DNA of 64,000 nucleotides from Propionibacterium acidifaciens DSM 21887. Lineage in GTDB: Bacteria; Actinomycetota; Actinomycetes; Propionibacteriales; Propionibacteriaceae. Position numbers and translations under genes: made by a program. This document shows positions 1-9,455 of the stretch, one piece after another (the first letter of the stretch is position 1; each line of letters starts with the position of its first letter). The stretch spans positions 1-64,000 of the forward strand of contig NZ_AUFR01000011.1 of assembly GCF_000426605.1 (NCBI RefSeq). The letters are read 5' to 3'. Under the pieces are notes generated by a model. That model was not told the origin of the DNA, ran no database searches, and was given only the letters and a program-made list of their open reading frames with translations.

Positions 1-1
1 G

Positions 2-283
2 GGGCCTTTCGTGGGGCGTCAGGGGCATGAGTCGTTGTGGGACGAGATGGAGCCGGAGGAGCTCACTGCGGCCCTGAAGGGTTTCGAGGGTCAGCGGCTG
101 CGGGCTGTGGACTCCGGTGAGGGCTGGCTGCACGTGGGCTTCACGGATGGGTGGATCCGTGTGGTGGCGACGGAGTGGGAGTCATGGGTCATGACTCTGC
201 CCGGGGTCACGTGGATGGGGCACGGCCATGGGGCTCCCTCGGGTCCGGACGGGAAGTGGGCGTTCGGCGACATCGGACCCTGA
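2..283 (+). CDS. Small immunity-like protein, 5' end outside window
   Basis: The frame is open to the left edge, so the start lies outside the window. The visible 93 residues align almost end to end with the C-terminal half of the gene at 715-1161. Shared blocks include FVG-x2-G-x2-(S/A)LW-(D/E)EM, GFEGQ/KFEGQ, DGW(I/F)RVVA and WVMTLP. I do not recognise the family by name. Two near-copies in a row just before an Rhs fragment is the usual arrangement for duplicated orphan immunity genes of polymorphic toxins, so an immunity role is inferred from context. No signal peptide or membrane segment is visible in this part. Confidence 0.5.
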   Translation, partial: GPFVGRQGHESLWDEMEPEELTAALKGFEGQRLRAVDSGEGWLHVGFTDGWIRVVATEWESWVMTLPGVTWMGHGHGAPSGPDGKWAFGDIGP

Positions 284-714
284 CCGGGAATCCCGGAACC
301 ATGCTCTGCGCACGTGAAGCGCCCTCAACCCCGGGGCAGCACCAGCAAACGCATCACCCGCCCCACGGGCAGAGCCACCGGCCGCGCCTGCACGGCCGCA
401 GATCGAACCCCCGCACACGACAGGCCCCGACACCTGCGCCGACGACCAAGGAACCATCATCCCAACCAGCAGAACACGACACGAAGAAGGCCTCCAGAAC
501 GCCGGATTCCCGACGACTCCAACCAGAAGCCCCGGAACAAGCTATGACCTTCCTGATACAACTCCTGATACAACTAAGGTGCGAATCATGGAACCTAGTG
601 GCCCAGCACCTCGCAGGGCAAGTCTCACCAACGCAAATGAGCAATCCGTGAATCCATTTGCAGGCAAGCCAGTTCAGCCCCCGCAAGGACTCTCGAGGTC
701 AGCCAGAAAACAAT
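284..714. other. Intergenic stretch without a recognised gene
   Basis: No frame here has a credible start, ribosome binding site or recognisable protein. Overlapping frames of about 100 residues on both strands are proline/arginine-rich and look like composition artefacts. The right end drops in G+C towards the next gene, which fits recombined accessory DNA. Confidence 0.4.
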
Positions 715-1161
715 ATGTTCGAGAGCGGACCCACATTACGCTTGAGCCATGACAAAAATGAGGGACTTGTTGTGTCGGTAGCTCTTGATGAGCAGCTTGA
801 TTCCATCCTCCCTGCCCCTGTGACGAGGTTCGAATTGGTTTCCGAGACGATACCCTTGTTGCATGCCGGTGACATGGCCCTCGAGATCAATGGATCCTTT
901 GTGGGGCAGTGTGGGCGCGAGGCGTTGTGGGAGGAGATGAATCCCAAAGATCTTGCCCTGCTCCTGCAGAAGTTTGAAGGACAGGACCTGCTTTCTGTTG
1001 AATCAGGTCTCGACTGGTTGCATCTGGATCTCAGCGATGGCTGGTTCCGCGTGGTAGCGAGTACATGGGAGCCATGGGTCATGACTCTTCCCAAGATCAC
1101 ATGGGTCGCAGAGGAGAATGACGACCCTCTGAATGGGAAGCATTTGACTGGTGGTCACTGA
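715..1161 (+). CDS. Immunity-like protein, paralogue of the gene at the window start
   Basis: This gene encodes 148 residues from the ATG at 715. A longer frame from a TTG at 658 exists but has no better ribosome binding site. The C-terminal 85 residues repeat the preceding gene (LWEEMNPKD, LQKFEGQ, WLHLDLSDGWFRVVAS, WEPWVMTLP). The N-terminal part is a small soluble domain with no signal peptide. G+C is clearly lower by eye than in the surrounding DNA, suggesting recent acquisition. It sits directly upstream of an Rhs remnant, so a role in neutralising an Rhs/YD-type toxin is plausible, but this is an inference from position only. Confidence 0.5.
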   Translation: MFESGPTLRLSHDKNEGLVVSVALDEQLDSILPAPVTRFELVSETIPLLHAGDMALEINGSFVGQCGREALWEEMNPKDLALLLQKFEGQDLLSVESGLDWLHLDLSDGWFRVVASTWEPWVMTLPKITWVAEENDDPLNGKHLTGGH

Positions 1162-1210
1162 GACAGGCCCGTCATGAAACAGAATCGTCTTCATTTTCAC
1201 GGGGCCGGAG

Positions 1211-1750
1211 GTGCTCGAAGTCGTGGTCGAAGGCGTGCTTGAGGATGACCGCCGGACCATCACCTACGCCTGTGACCGGTCGGGCCGGCGCACCGCCGAG
1301 GAGCACTCCGACGGCCGCCGCCGCGAGTACGAGTGGACCGGCCTGTGGACACTGTCCGCCATCACCGACCACCACGACGACCGGGCCGTACGGACCACGA
1401 CCGTCGTGGACGCCCTCAGACAGCTCACCCGCGTCAACGACGAGGAGGTGTTCTTCGACGACCTGACCGGCCGGCTCCTCCAGGCCGGTGACCAGACCAT
1501 CACCCACGCCGGCCCCCTCACCGCCACCGTGCCGGGCGGCTGGCTCGAACCCTCATGGCGGCCCCACCGCGACACGGACCCCCGGGACCCCTACCAGCCG
1601 CCCACAGCCCGAACCGTGTTGCCCGGCGGTCTCGGACTCGGGCCCGGCGGCGAGGCCCGCATCGCCGGCACCGAATGGCTCGGAGCCCGCGTTCACGACC
1701 CCGCCAGCCGCGGGTTCCTGTCACCGCCAGCCGCGGGTTCGTTCGCATAA
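1211..1750 (+). pseudogene. Truncated Rhs/YD-repeat protein fragment
   Basis: The 179-residue frame starts at a GTG and contains degenerate YD-type repeat text (ITYACDRSGRRTAEEHSDGR, then a Y-x-W-T stretch). It ends with WLGARVHDPASRGFLSP. In Rhs proteins that last block is the 'ARxYDPxxGRFLSxDP' motif closing the core just before the variable toxin tip. Here the frame stops eight codons later, so there is no toxin domain, and the thousand-odd residues of a normal Rhs core are missing upstream. I read it as a decayed, displaced Rhs tail. A 17-bp direct repeat lies exactly at the break. Confidence 0.6.
1701..1740 (+). repeat. 17-bp direct repeat at the Rhs truncation point
   Basis: CCGCCAGCCGCGGGTTC occurs at 1701-1717 and again at 1724-1740, a period of 23 bp. 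It overlaps the codons for the FLSP motif and duplicates part of it out of frame. Replication slippage at this repeat is a simple explanation for the premature end of the Rhs frame. Confidence 0.7.
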
Positions 1751-1937
1751 CCCTCTTGACCATCTCAGGGCAGGCCGCCTTTTCGTCCTCTGCGGCACGC
1801 CCCACGCGGGACCACCGGCAACAACCTGAACCGGCCTTATGAATAGGCCTCCTCGGCCACGAAAGCGGCCACCGCCCCGGCGCCGCCCCGTCCAGCCCCG
1901 AGCGAGCGGGTCGGCCCCACGAGCCCGACGCCGACCC

Positions 1938-2576
1938 TCAACCGCCCAGCCGCTCGGCCCACCAGGCGAGGTCCTCCGGGGAGTCCACGTCGCGGCACTG
2001 CTGAACCGGCGCGAGCACCTCGACGAGGTCGAGCACGCGCAGGGTCCGCGCCACACCCCGGTCGCGCACCCGCACGCGTCCCAGCAGGCCGGCGAGCCGG
2101 TCGCGCCGGTACAGGCCCTCCAGGTACTGCCGGTAGGGCTTCGGCTCCCCGCCGACGGCGACAGCGCCGTCCCCGCCCGGGTGCTCCCCCAGCGCCCGGA
2201 GCAGACGCCCGGCGAGCGCCCCGATCCCCGGGGTGTCGACGCCGCACACGAGCACGAGCTCGTCGGGTCCCTCCGGCTCCGGCAGGACGTCGAGACCGGC
2301 CGCGATGCCCGCCAGCGGGCCGCCCCCCGGCGGGTCCTCCAGCGTGCGCCGGCACCCCTCGGGCACCTCGACCGAGCCGGGTGCGACGACGACGAGCGCC
2401 CCGCTCACAACCGGCCCCAGGCCGTCCAGCACCAGCTCGAGCAGCCGCCGCCCGCCCAGGACGATGTCGGCCTTGCTCACCCCGCCGAGGCGCTCCCCGG
2501 AACCGCCGGCGAGCACGACCGCATGGACGACCCCGCCGGTCCTGCCGGCGCCGACCGGACCCGGACCCTTGCTCAT
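1938..2576 (-). CDS. mobA: Molybdenum cofactor guanylyltransferase
   Basis: This 212-residue NTP-transferase-fold protein has the nucleotide signature AVVLAGGSGERLGGVSKADI near residue 20, which is the MobA form of LAGGxSxRMGxxK. A CGVDTPGIG segment around residue 110 corresponds to the metal-binding D-x-P loop. MobA links GMP to molybdopterin to make the bis-MGD cofactor needed by NarG. The start at the ATG at 2576 gives normal family length; the longer upstream frame has no recognisable N-terminus. It is divergent from moaA and lies in the same cofactor/nitrate island, which supports the call. It could alternatively be a MobA-like protein for another nucleotide, but the context argues against that. 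Confidence 0.8.
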   Translation of the reverse strand: MSKGPGPVGAGRTGGVVHAVVLAGGSGERLGGVSKADIVLGGRRLLELVLDGLGPVVSGALVVVAPGSVEVPEGCRRTLEDPPGGGPLAGIAAGLDVLPEPEGPDELVLVCGVDTPGIGALAGRLLRALGEHPGGDGAVAVGGEPKPYRQYLEGLYRRDRLAGLLGRVRVRDRGVARTLRVLDLVEVLAPVQQCRDVDSPEDLAWWAERLGG

Positions 2577-2904
2577 GACCCGATCATGCCGCACGGGCCC
2601 CTCCCCCGACGGACCCGGCGCGCACCCTCGGAGCCGGGCCCACACCGCCCACGGTGTTCCGCCGGTTCTCGCGACGCGCCCGTGCGGGTGCCCCTATGCG
2701 GGTTGGTCAAGCCGCGGCGGGTAGTTGGCGGAGTGATTGGGGCTGTAGAGGGCATCCCGCTCGCAACCGCCACGGCCGACCTCGAGGACGGGCCCGGAGA
2801 CGGGTCGCCGTCGGGCCCATGGAGGACGCGACGGCGCCCACCCGGACCGAGCCACACCGGCGGCGCGCCCGCGCCCGGCCCGTCTCGCGGTTAGAGTCGC
2901 AGGC
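2577..2904. promoter_or_regulatory. Divergent mobA/moaA intergenic region
   Basis: These 328 bases separate the divergent mobA and moaA starts and hold no convincing gene. The moaA -10 element sits at the right end (2892-2897). I see no FNR-type or NarL-type palindrome by eye and no riboswitch-like fold that I can name. Confidence 0.4.
2892..2897 (+). promoter_or_regulatory. Leaderless-type -10 element of moaA
   Basis: TAGAGT ends 7 nt before the moaA ATG. In actinobacteria a TANNNT box at this distance places the transcription start on the A of the start codon, giving a leaderless mRNA. This also explains the lack of a good ribosome binding site. Confidence 0.5.
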
Positions 2905-3939
2905 ATGAACGCGCAGCAGCCCGGCCCCGCTCCGGGGGCCCTCGTCGACCGCTTCGGCCGCGTCGCGACCGACCTGCGCGTCTCGCTCACCGACCGCTGC
3001 ACGCTGCGCTGCAGCTACTGCATGCCGCCCGAGGGCCTCGACTGGCTGCCCACCGAGCAGACGCTCACCGACGACGAGGTCGTCCGGCTGTGCCGCATCG
3101 GCGTCGAGCGCCTCGGCATCCGCACGATCCGCTTCACCGGCGGCGAGCCGCTGCTGCGCCGCGGCCTCGAGACGATCGTCGCCGCGGCCGCCGGGATGCG
3201 CACCGACCGGGGGCGGGCGCCCGGGCTGGCGCTCACGACGAACGGCCTCGGGCTCGCCCACCGCGCCCGGGGGCTCGCCGACGCCGGCCTCGACCGCGTC
3301 AACGTCTCGCTCGACACCCTCGACCCGGAGCACTACGCGCGGATCACCCACCGCGACCGCCTGCCCGACGTCCTCGCCGGCCTCGCCGCGGCCCGGAGCG
3401 CCGGTCTCGCACCGGTGAAGGTCAACGCCGTCCTCCTGCGCGGGGTCAACGACGCCGACGCCGCGCAGCTCCTCGACTTCTGCCTGGCCGAGGGCATTCA
3501 ACTGCGCTTCATCGAGCAGATGCCGATCGGCCCCATCGACGCCTGGCGCCGCAGCCGGCTCGTCACCCGCGAGGACATCCTCGCCCTGCTCGGCGCGGCG
3601 CACCGGCTGAGCCCGGCGCCGACGACCGACCCGCACGCACCGGCGCGCCTGTGGCAGGTGGACGACGACCCCTCCCGGACGGTCGGCATCATCGCCTCGG
3701 TGAGCGACCCGTTCTGCGGCGCGTGCAACCGCACCCGCCTCACCGCCGACGGGCAGATCCGCAGCTGCCTGTTCGCGATCAGTGAAACTGACCTCCGCGG
3801 GCCCCTCCGCGGGGGCGTCGACGACGCCGGGATCGCCCGCATCTGGGCCGACGCGATGCTCGCCAAACCGGCCGCCCACGGCCTCGACGGCATGGACTTC
3901 GCCGCCCCCAGCCGCACCATGAGCCGCATCGGCGGGTGA
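2905..3939 (+). CDS. moaA: GTP 3',8-cyclase MoaA
   Basis: This 344-residue radical SAM enzyme converts GTP to 3',8-cyclo-GTP, the first step of molybdopterin synthesis. The N-terminal SAM cluster motif is CTLRCSYC near residue 32. The second, substrate-binding cluster is formed by CGACNRTRLTADGQIRSC in the C-terminal third. The protein ends in Gly-Gly, which is required for MoaA activity in the family. The GGEP motif of radical SAM enzymes is also present (FTGGEPLLR). It is transcribed divergently from mobA and ahead of narK/narGHJI, consistent with supplying cofactor to nitrate reductase. MoaC, its partner, is 13 kb downstream at 17379-17879. Confidence 0.95.
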   Translation: MNAQQPGPAPGALVDRFGRVATDLRVSLTDRCTLRCSYCMPPEGLDWLPTEQTLTDDEVVRLCRIGVERLGIRTIRFTGGEPLLRRGLETIVAAAAGMRTDRGRAPGLALTTNGLGLAHRARGLADAGLDRVNVSLDTLDPEHYARITHRDRLPDVLAGLAAARSAGLAPVKVNAVLLRGVNDADAAQLLDFCLAEGIQLRFIEQMPIGPIDAWRRSRLVTREDILALLGAAHRLSPAPTTDPHAPARLWQVDDDPSRTVGIIASVSDPFCGACNRTRLTADGQIRSCLFAISETDLRGPLRGGVDDAGIARIWADAMLAKPAAHGLDGMDFAAPSRTMSRIGG

Positions 3940-4100
3940 GTACTCCCTAGTCGCCGAACGGTGTCCGCGCCGGCCCGGGGAGGGCCCGCTCCGGGCCCGG
4001 GTGTCTCCCGTCGGCCCCGGAGCAAGACCGCCCTCAGTCGCCGGCGCGGGCCGGGCCGACACCCCGCCGAGCGGTTCCGGGGGCGCCGGCGGCGGGCCCC

Positions 4101-4156
4101 GCGGGCTCCCCGCGTCCCCGTGGATTGGCGGCGGGGAGCCCGCACCAGTTATTTTT
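4101..4156 (+). terminator. Strong intrinsic terminator between moaA and narK
   Basis: A perfect 13-bp inverted repeat (GCGGGCTCCCCGC at 4101-4113, GCGGGGAGCCCGC at 4131-4143) encloses a 17-nt loop. A T-rich tract (TTATTTTT) follows at 4149-4156. This is the best rho-independent terminator in the window. It would separate moaA transcription from the nar operon. The T-rich segment and the bases after it could also hold the narK promoter. Confidence 0.65.
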
Positions 4157-4253
4157 GGGACCGGAACCGGACTAATTCCCCTGCGCGCCAGCGGCCGATG
4201 CCGTGACCGCCCTCGCCGGGCGCCTGGGGCACCGGTGGAGCGAGAGGAAGCGC

Positions 4254-5585
4254 ATGTCCGCCGCGAAGAGCGCGACCGCGTCGAGGCACGTGGTCACCGA
4301 CTGGAACCCCGAGGACGAGGCGAGCTGGGACTCCCGCCTCGCCTGGCGCACCCTGGCCATCTCGACCTACTCGATGATCCTGGCGTTCTGCGTCTGGTTC
4401 CTCGTGAGCGCCATCGCCCCGAAGCTCGCCTCGATCGGCTTCCACCTCACCAAGGGCCAGCTCTACTGGCTCACCGCCATGCCGGGCCTGTCCGGCGGCA
4501 TCATCCGCCTCGTCTACATGTTCCTGCCCCCCGTCATCGGCACCCGCAGGATGGTGGCCTGGAGCTCGCTGCTGTACATCATCCCGATGTTCGGCTGGTT
4601 CTTCGCCGTGCAGAACCCGAACACCGACTACGGCGTCCTCCTCGCCCTGGCGATCGCCTGCGGCATCGGCGGCGGTACCTTCTCGGGCTACATGCCCAGC
4701 ACCGGCTACTTCTTCCCCAAGCGCCTGTCGGGCACCGCGCTCGGCATCCAGGCGGGCATCGGCAACCTGGGCATGTCGGTCATCCAGCTCGTCGGCCCGG
4801 TCCTCATGACCTCCGGCCTGTTCGGCATCACCTGGATCGCCCCGCAGCACACCAGCGGTGGTGACCTGTGGGTGCACAATGCGGCGATCTTCTTCGTGCC
4901 GTGGTCGATCCTGGCCGCCGTCCTGGCGTTCGTCTACCTCAAGGACGTGCCGGTCAAGGCCAATTTCCGCGAGCAGATCGACATCTTCGGCAACCCGAAC
5001 ACGTGGCTCATGACCCTGCTCTACGTCATGACCTTCGGCCTGTTCAGCGGCTTCAGCGCCCAGTTCGGCCTGCTCATCAACAACACCTACGGCGCGACGA
5101 GCAGGTTCGCCGGCATGGAGGGCCTGCCCGCGGGCGCCACCTACGCCTTCCTCGGCCCGCTCATCGCCTCGATCGTCCGTGTCGCCTGGGGCCCGCTGTG
5201 CGACCGCTTCGGGGGCGCCATCTGGACCTTCGTCTCAGGCGTCGGCGTGGCCGGCACCCTCGTGTGGGCCGCCCTGTTCCTCGACCCGAGCGGCCCCGAC
5301 CAGTTCCCCGGCTTCCTGTGGGCGATGCTCGCGTTCTTCTTCTTCAGCGGCATCGGCAACGCCGGCACCTTCAAGCAGATGCCGATGATCATGCCCAAGC
5401 GCCAGGCCGGCGGCGCCATCGGCTTCACCGCCGCCATCGCCTCCTTCGGCCCGTTCTTCGTCGGCGTGGCCCTGTCGAGCATGGCGGCCAGCACCTGGTT
5501 CTGGATCTGCGCGGTCTACGCGGCCGTCTGCGCCGTCATCTGCTGGATCCAGTACGCCCGCCCGAGGGCGCCCTTCCCCGGCTGA
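4254..5585 (+). CDS. narK: Nitrate/nitrite transporter, MFS family
   Basis: This 443-residue major facilitator protein has about 12 hydrophobic segments. Both nitrate-signature regions of the NNP family are visible: GIQAGIGNLGMSVIQLVGP around residue 170 and SGIGNAGTFKQMPM in the second half. The ATG at 4254 is chosen because AGGAAG lies just before it; a GTG at 4203 would add 17 non-conserved residues. NarK imports nitrate and/or exports nitrite at the cytoplasmic membrane. It is first in a tight narK-GHJI order, 45 nt before narG, as expected for a respiratory nitrate reductase operon. Confidence 0.92.
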   Translation: MSAAKSATASRHVVTDWNPEDEASWDSRLAWRTLAISTYSMILAFCVWFLVSAIAPKLASIGFHLTKGQLYWLTAMPGLSGGIIRLVYMFLPPVIGTRRMVAWSSLLYIIPMFGWFFAVQNPNTDYGVLLALAIACGIGGGTFSGYMPSTGYFFPKRLSGTALGIQAGIGNLGMSVIQLVGPVLMTSGLFGITWIAPQHTSGGDLWVHNAAIFFVPWSILAAVLAFVYLKDVPVKANFREQIDIFGNPNTWLMTLLYVMTFGLFSGFSAQFGLLINNTYGATSRFAGMEGLPAGATYAFLGPLIASIVRVAWGPLCDRFGGAIWTFVSGVGVAGTLVWAALFLDPSGPDQFPGFLWAMLAFFFFSGIGNAGTFKQMPMIMPKRQAGGAIGFTAAIASFGPFFVGVALSSMAASTWFWICAVYAAVCAVICWIQYARPRAPFPG

Positions 5586-5630
5586 CCCCATCGCCCTTCG
5601 TCAGAGCTCGATCCCCAGAGGAGCCTCGCC

Positions 5631-8600
5631 ATGAGCACCGACATCAACGACAGCCCCGCCGCCACCGGCGGCGAACCGGCCCGCGAGGACGCCCTCCCGC
5701 ACAGGACCCCGCGAGCCGACCCCGCCTCGGCCAAGGCCTCGCCGTTGCTCCGCATGGGCAGCTGGCTGCGCCGCGGCGCCACCGACGCCTCCGGCCGCCA
5801 GCTCTTCCTCGAGGGCGGACGCGCCGCCGACGCCTTCTACCGCCGGCGCTGGAGCCACGACAAGATCGCCCGCTCCACCCACGGCGTGAACTGCACCGGC
5901 TCGTGCTCCTGGCAGGTCTACGTCAAGGACGGCATCATCACGTGGGAGTCGCAGTGCACCGACTACCCCAGCACCGGCCCGACCATGCCCGAGTACGAGC
6001 CCCGCGGCTGTCCGCGCGGCGCCGCCTTCAGCTGGTACGAGTACTCGCCGACCCGCATCAAGTACCCGTACGTGCGCAGCGTCCTCCTCGAGGCCTACCG
6101 CGAGGCCAAGGAGCGCCTCGGCGACCCGGTGGACGCCTGGGCCGACGTCGTCTCCGACCCGGCCCGCGCCAAGGCCTACAAGAGCGCCCGCGGCACCGGC
6201 GGCATGGTCCGCGTGAGCTGGTCCGAGGCCACCGAGATCATCGCCGCCGCCTACGTCCACACGATCAAGGCCTTCGGCCCCGACCGCATCGCCGGCTTCT
6301 CCGTCATCCCGGCCATGAGCATGCTGTCCTACGGCGCCGGCGCCCGCTTCCACGAGCTCCTCGGCGCGACGATGCTCAGCTTCTACGACTGGTACGCCGA
6401 CCTGCCGCCGGCGAGCCCGCAGGTCTTCGGCGACCAGACCGACGTGCCCGAGTCCGGCGACTGGTTCAACAGCCAGTACCTCATCATGTGGGGCTCCAAC
6501 GTGCCGTTGACCCGCACCCCCGACGCCCACTTCATGGTCGAGGCCCGCTACCACGGCCAGAAGGTCGTCGTCGTGAGCCCCGACTTCGCCGACAACACGA
6601 AGTTCGCCGACGACTGGCTGCGCGTGGCCCCCGGCACCGACGGCGCCCTGGCCATCGCGATGGGCCATGTCGTCCTCACCGAGTTCCACGTGAAACGCCG
6701 CGAGCCCATGTTCCGCGACTACGTGAAGCGCTTCTCGGACGCCCCCTTCCTCGTCGAGCTGGACGAGGCCGACGCCCGGGCCCGCGCCGGCGCCGGCGAC
6801 CTGGGAGAGGAGCGGGCCCTCGTCCCGGGCAAGTTCCTCACCGCCGACAAGATGCCCGAGGGCACCTGCGAGCGCACCGAGAACGCGGCCTTCCGCCCGC
6901 TCGTCCTCGACGCCGACGGGCGGGTGAAGGATCCGGGCGGCACGCTGGCCGACCACTTCGGGCCCCAGGGCGCGGGCCACTGGAACCTCGACCTCGACGG
7001 CGTCGACCCGGTCCTCTCGCTCATGGACACCGACGACTGGGAGCCGGCGCAGATCCTGCTGCCCCGCTTCGACCTGCCCGCCCAGGAGGATCAGGGGAGC
7101 ATCGGCGCCGGCGTCGTGCGCCGCGGCGTGCCGGCCCGCCGCGTCAACGGCCGCCTCGTCACCACCGTCTACGACATCCTCCTGGCCCACTACGCGGTGG
7201 CCCGCGACGGGCTGCCCGGCGTCTGGCCCACCGGCTACGACGACGCCTCGGCCCCCGGCACCCCGGCCTGGCAGGCCGAGCTCACCGGCGTCGAGGCGGG
7301 CGCCGCCGTGCGGATCGGCCGGGAGTTCGCGCTCAACGCCCTCGAGTCCGGCGGGCGCTCCATGATCCTCATGGGCGCCGGCACGAACCACTACTTCCAC
7401 TCCGACACGATCTACCGCACCTTCCTTGCGCTCACGACGATGTGCGCCACCCAGGGCGTCAACGGCGGCGGCTGGGCCCACTACGTCGGCCAGGAGAAGG
7501 TGCGCCCGATCACCGGCTGGGCGAACTACTCCTTCGCCCTCGACTGGCAGCGCCCGGCCCGCCAGATGATCGCCACCGGCTGGTACTACCTCACGACCGA
7601 CCAGTGGCGCTACGACGGCGCGCGGGCCGAGCGCATGGCCAGCCCGCTGGGCGCCCGCACGCTCGCCGGCAGGACGACGGCCGACTGCCTCGTCGAATCC
7701 GCCCAGCGCGGCTGGATGCCCAGCTACCCGACCTTCGACCGCTCCCCGCTCGTCCTCGGCGACGAGGCCGCGAAGGCGGGCATGGCACCGGGCGAGTACA
7801 TCGCCGCCGAGCTCGCCGCCGGCCGGCTCCACTTCGCCGCCGAGGACCCGGACGCCGGCGAGAACGTGCCGCGCATCCTGGCGAACTGGCGCACGAACCT
7901 GCTCGGCTCCTCCGCGAAGGGCACCGAGTTCTTCCTGCGCCACATGCTGGGCGCCGACAACGACGTCAACGCCGCCGAGCTGCCGCCCGGCCGGCGCCCC
8001 ACCACCATGACCTGGCGCGACGAGGCGCCCGCCGGCAAGCTCGATCTCATGTGGACCGCCGACTTCCGCAACACGAGCACGACGCTGCACTCGGACGTCG
8101 TCCTTCCCGCGGCCACCTGGTACGAGAAGAACGACCTGTCGAGCACCGACATGCACCCCTTCGTCCACCCCTTCACCCCGGCGGTCGACCCGCCGTGGGA
8201 GGCCCGCACCGACTTCGAGACCTACCGGACGCTGGCCCATCTCGTCTCGCGGATGGCCGCCGAGCACCTCGGCTCGCACGTCGACGCGGTCGCCGCGCCT
8301 CTCGGCCACGACAGCCCCGACGAGATGACCAGCCCGGGCGGGGTCGTGACCGACCGGCAGGGCTGGGTGCCCGGCGTGACGATGCCGAAGATCGTCGGCG
8401 TGGAGCGCGACTACACGCTGATCGGCGAGAGGTTCGACACCCTCGGCCCCCTCACCGAGGCGCCCGGCATGGCCACGAAGGGCGTCGTCTACCACCCCGA
8501 CCGCGAGGTGGGCGAGCTCGGCGAACTCAACGGTCGGGCGCTCGACGGGGCGGGGACGGGCCGTCCGCTCCTCGACACCGACGTGAAGGCCATCAACGCG

Positions 8601-9455
8601 ATCCTCGCCCTGTCGGGCACGACGAACGGGCGCCTGGCCACGCAGGGCTTCCGCACCCTCGAGCAGCGCACCGGCACGCGGATGGCCGACCTGTCCGCCG
8701 GCGACGAGGAGAAGCGCATCACCTTCCGGGACGTCGTCATCCAGCCGCGCTCGGTGATCACCTCGCCGGAGTGGTCCGGCTCGGAGCACGGCGGACGGCG
8801 CTACTCGGCATTCGTGCAGAACATGGAGCGCCACAAGCCCTGGCACACGCTGACGGGCCGCCCGCAGTTCTACGTCGACCACGACTGGATGCGCGACATG
8901 GGCGAGTCCCTGCCGATGTTCCGACCCCCGGTGAACCTCCAGCAGCTGTACGGCGAACGCCCCGTCGGCTACGAGGGCGTCTCGCCCGAGGGCACCGCCG
9001 AGGTGGCCGTGCGCTATCTGACGATCCACAACAAGTAGGCCATCCACTCGCAGTACTACGACAACCCGCACATGCTCACGCTGGGCCGCGGCGGCCAGAC
9101 GATCTGGATGAGCCCGGCCGACGCCGACAAGATCGGCGTGCACGACAATGAGTGGGTCGAGGCCTACAACCGCAACGGCATCGTCTCGGCGCGCGCGGTC
9201 GTCAGTCATCGCGTGCCCGAGGGCACCGTGTTCATGCACCACGCCCAGGAGCGCGTGGCGAACACTCCGCTCACCGAGCGCAGCGGACGACGCGGCGGCA
9301 TCCACAACTCGTTGACCCGCATCCTCATCAAGCCGAGCCACCTCATCGGCGGCTACGCCCAGTTCTCGTACGCGTTCAACTACTACGGGCCCACCGGGAA
9401 CCAGCGCGACGAGGTCACGCTGATCCGCCGCCGCAGCCAGGAGGTGCAGTTCTGA
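5631..9455 (+). pseudogene. narG: Respiratory nitrate reductase alpha subunit, interrupted by an in-frame TAG
   Basis: NarG is the Mo-bisMGD catalytic subunit that reduces nitrate with electrons from NarH/NarI. The frame opens at 5631 after AGAGGAG. It has the FS0 cluster region (HGVNCTGSCSW, residues 84-94) and the segment around YADLPPASPQVFGDQTDVPE where the Mo-ligand Asp sits. At 9036-9038 the codon TAG stops translation after 1135 residues. The same frame then continues without interruption to 9455, reading AIHSQYYDNPHMLTLGRGGQ, which is conserved NarG C-terminus. Homologues read K-W-(G/S)-IHS here, so TAG replaces a TGG Trp codon by one base. The missing 139 residues belong to the cofactor-binding C-terminal domain, so the truncated protein is unlikely to work. 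Confidence 0.85.

Noticed and set aside
9036-9038. Pyrrolysine or other recoding of the narG TAG
   Set aside because: The codon replaces a conserved Trp by a single base change, and pyrrolysine is not known in NarG; a nonsense mutation or error is simpler.
4868-9151. 1427-residue frame overlapping narK and narG on the plus strand
   Set aside because: Arginine/proline/histidine-rich shadow of real genes in another frame with no family features.
5601-9341. 1246-residue open frame antisense to narG
   Set aside because: Composition artefact of high-G+C coding DNA; residues are low-complexity and narG on the other strand is unmistakable.
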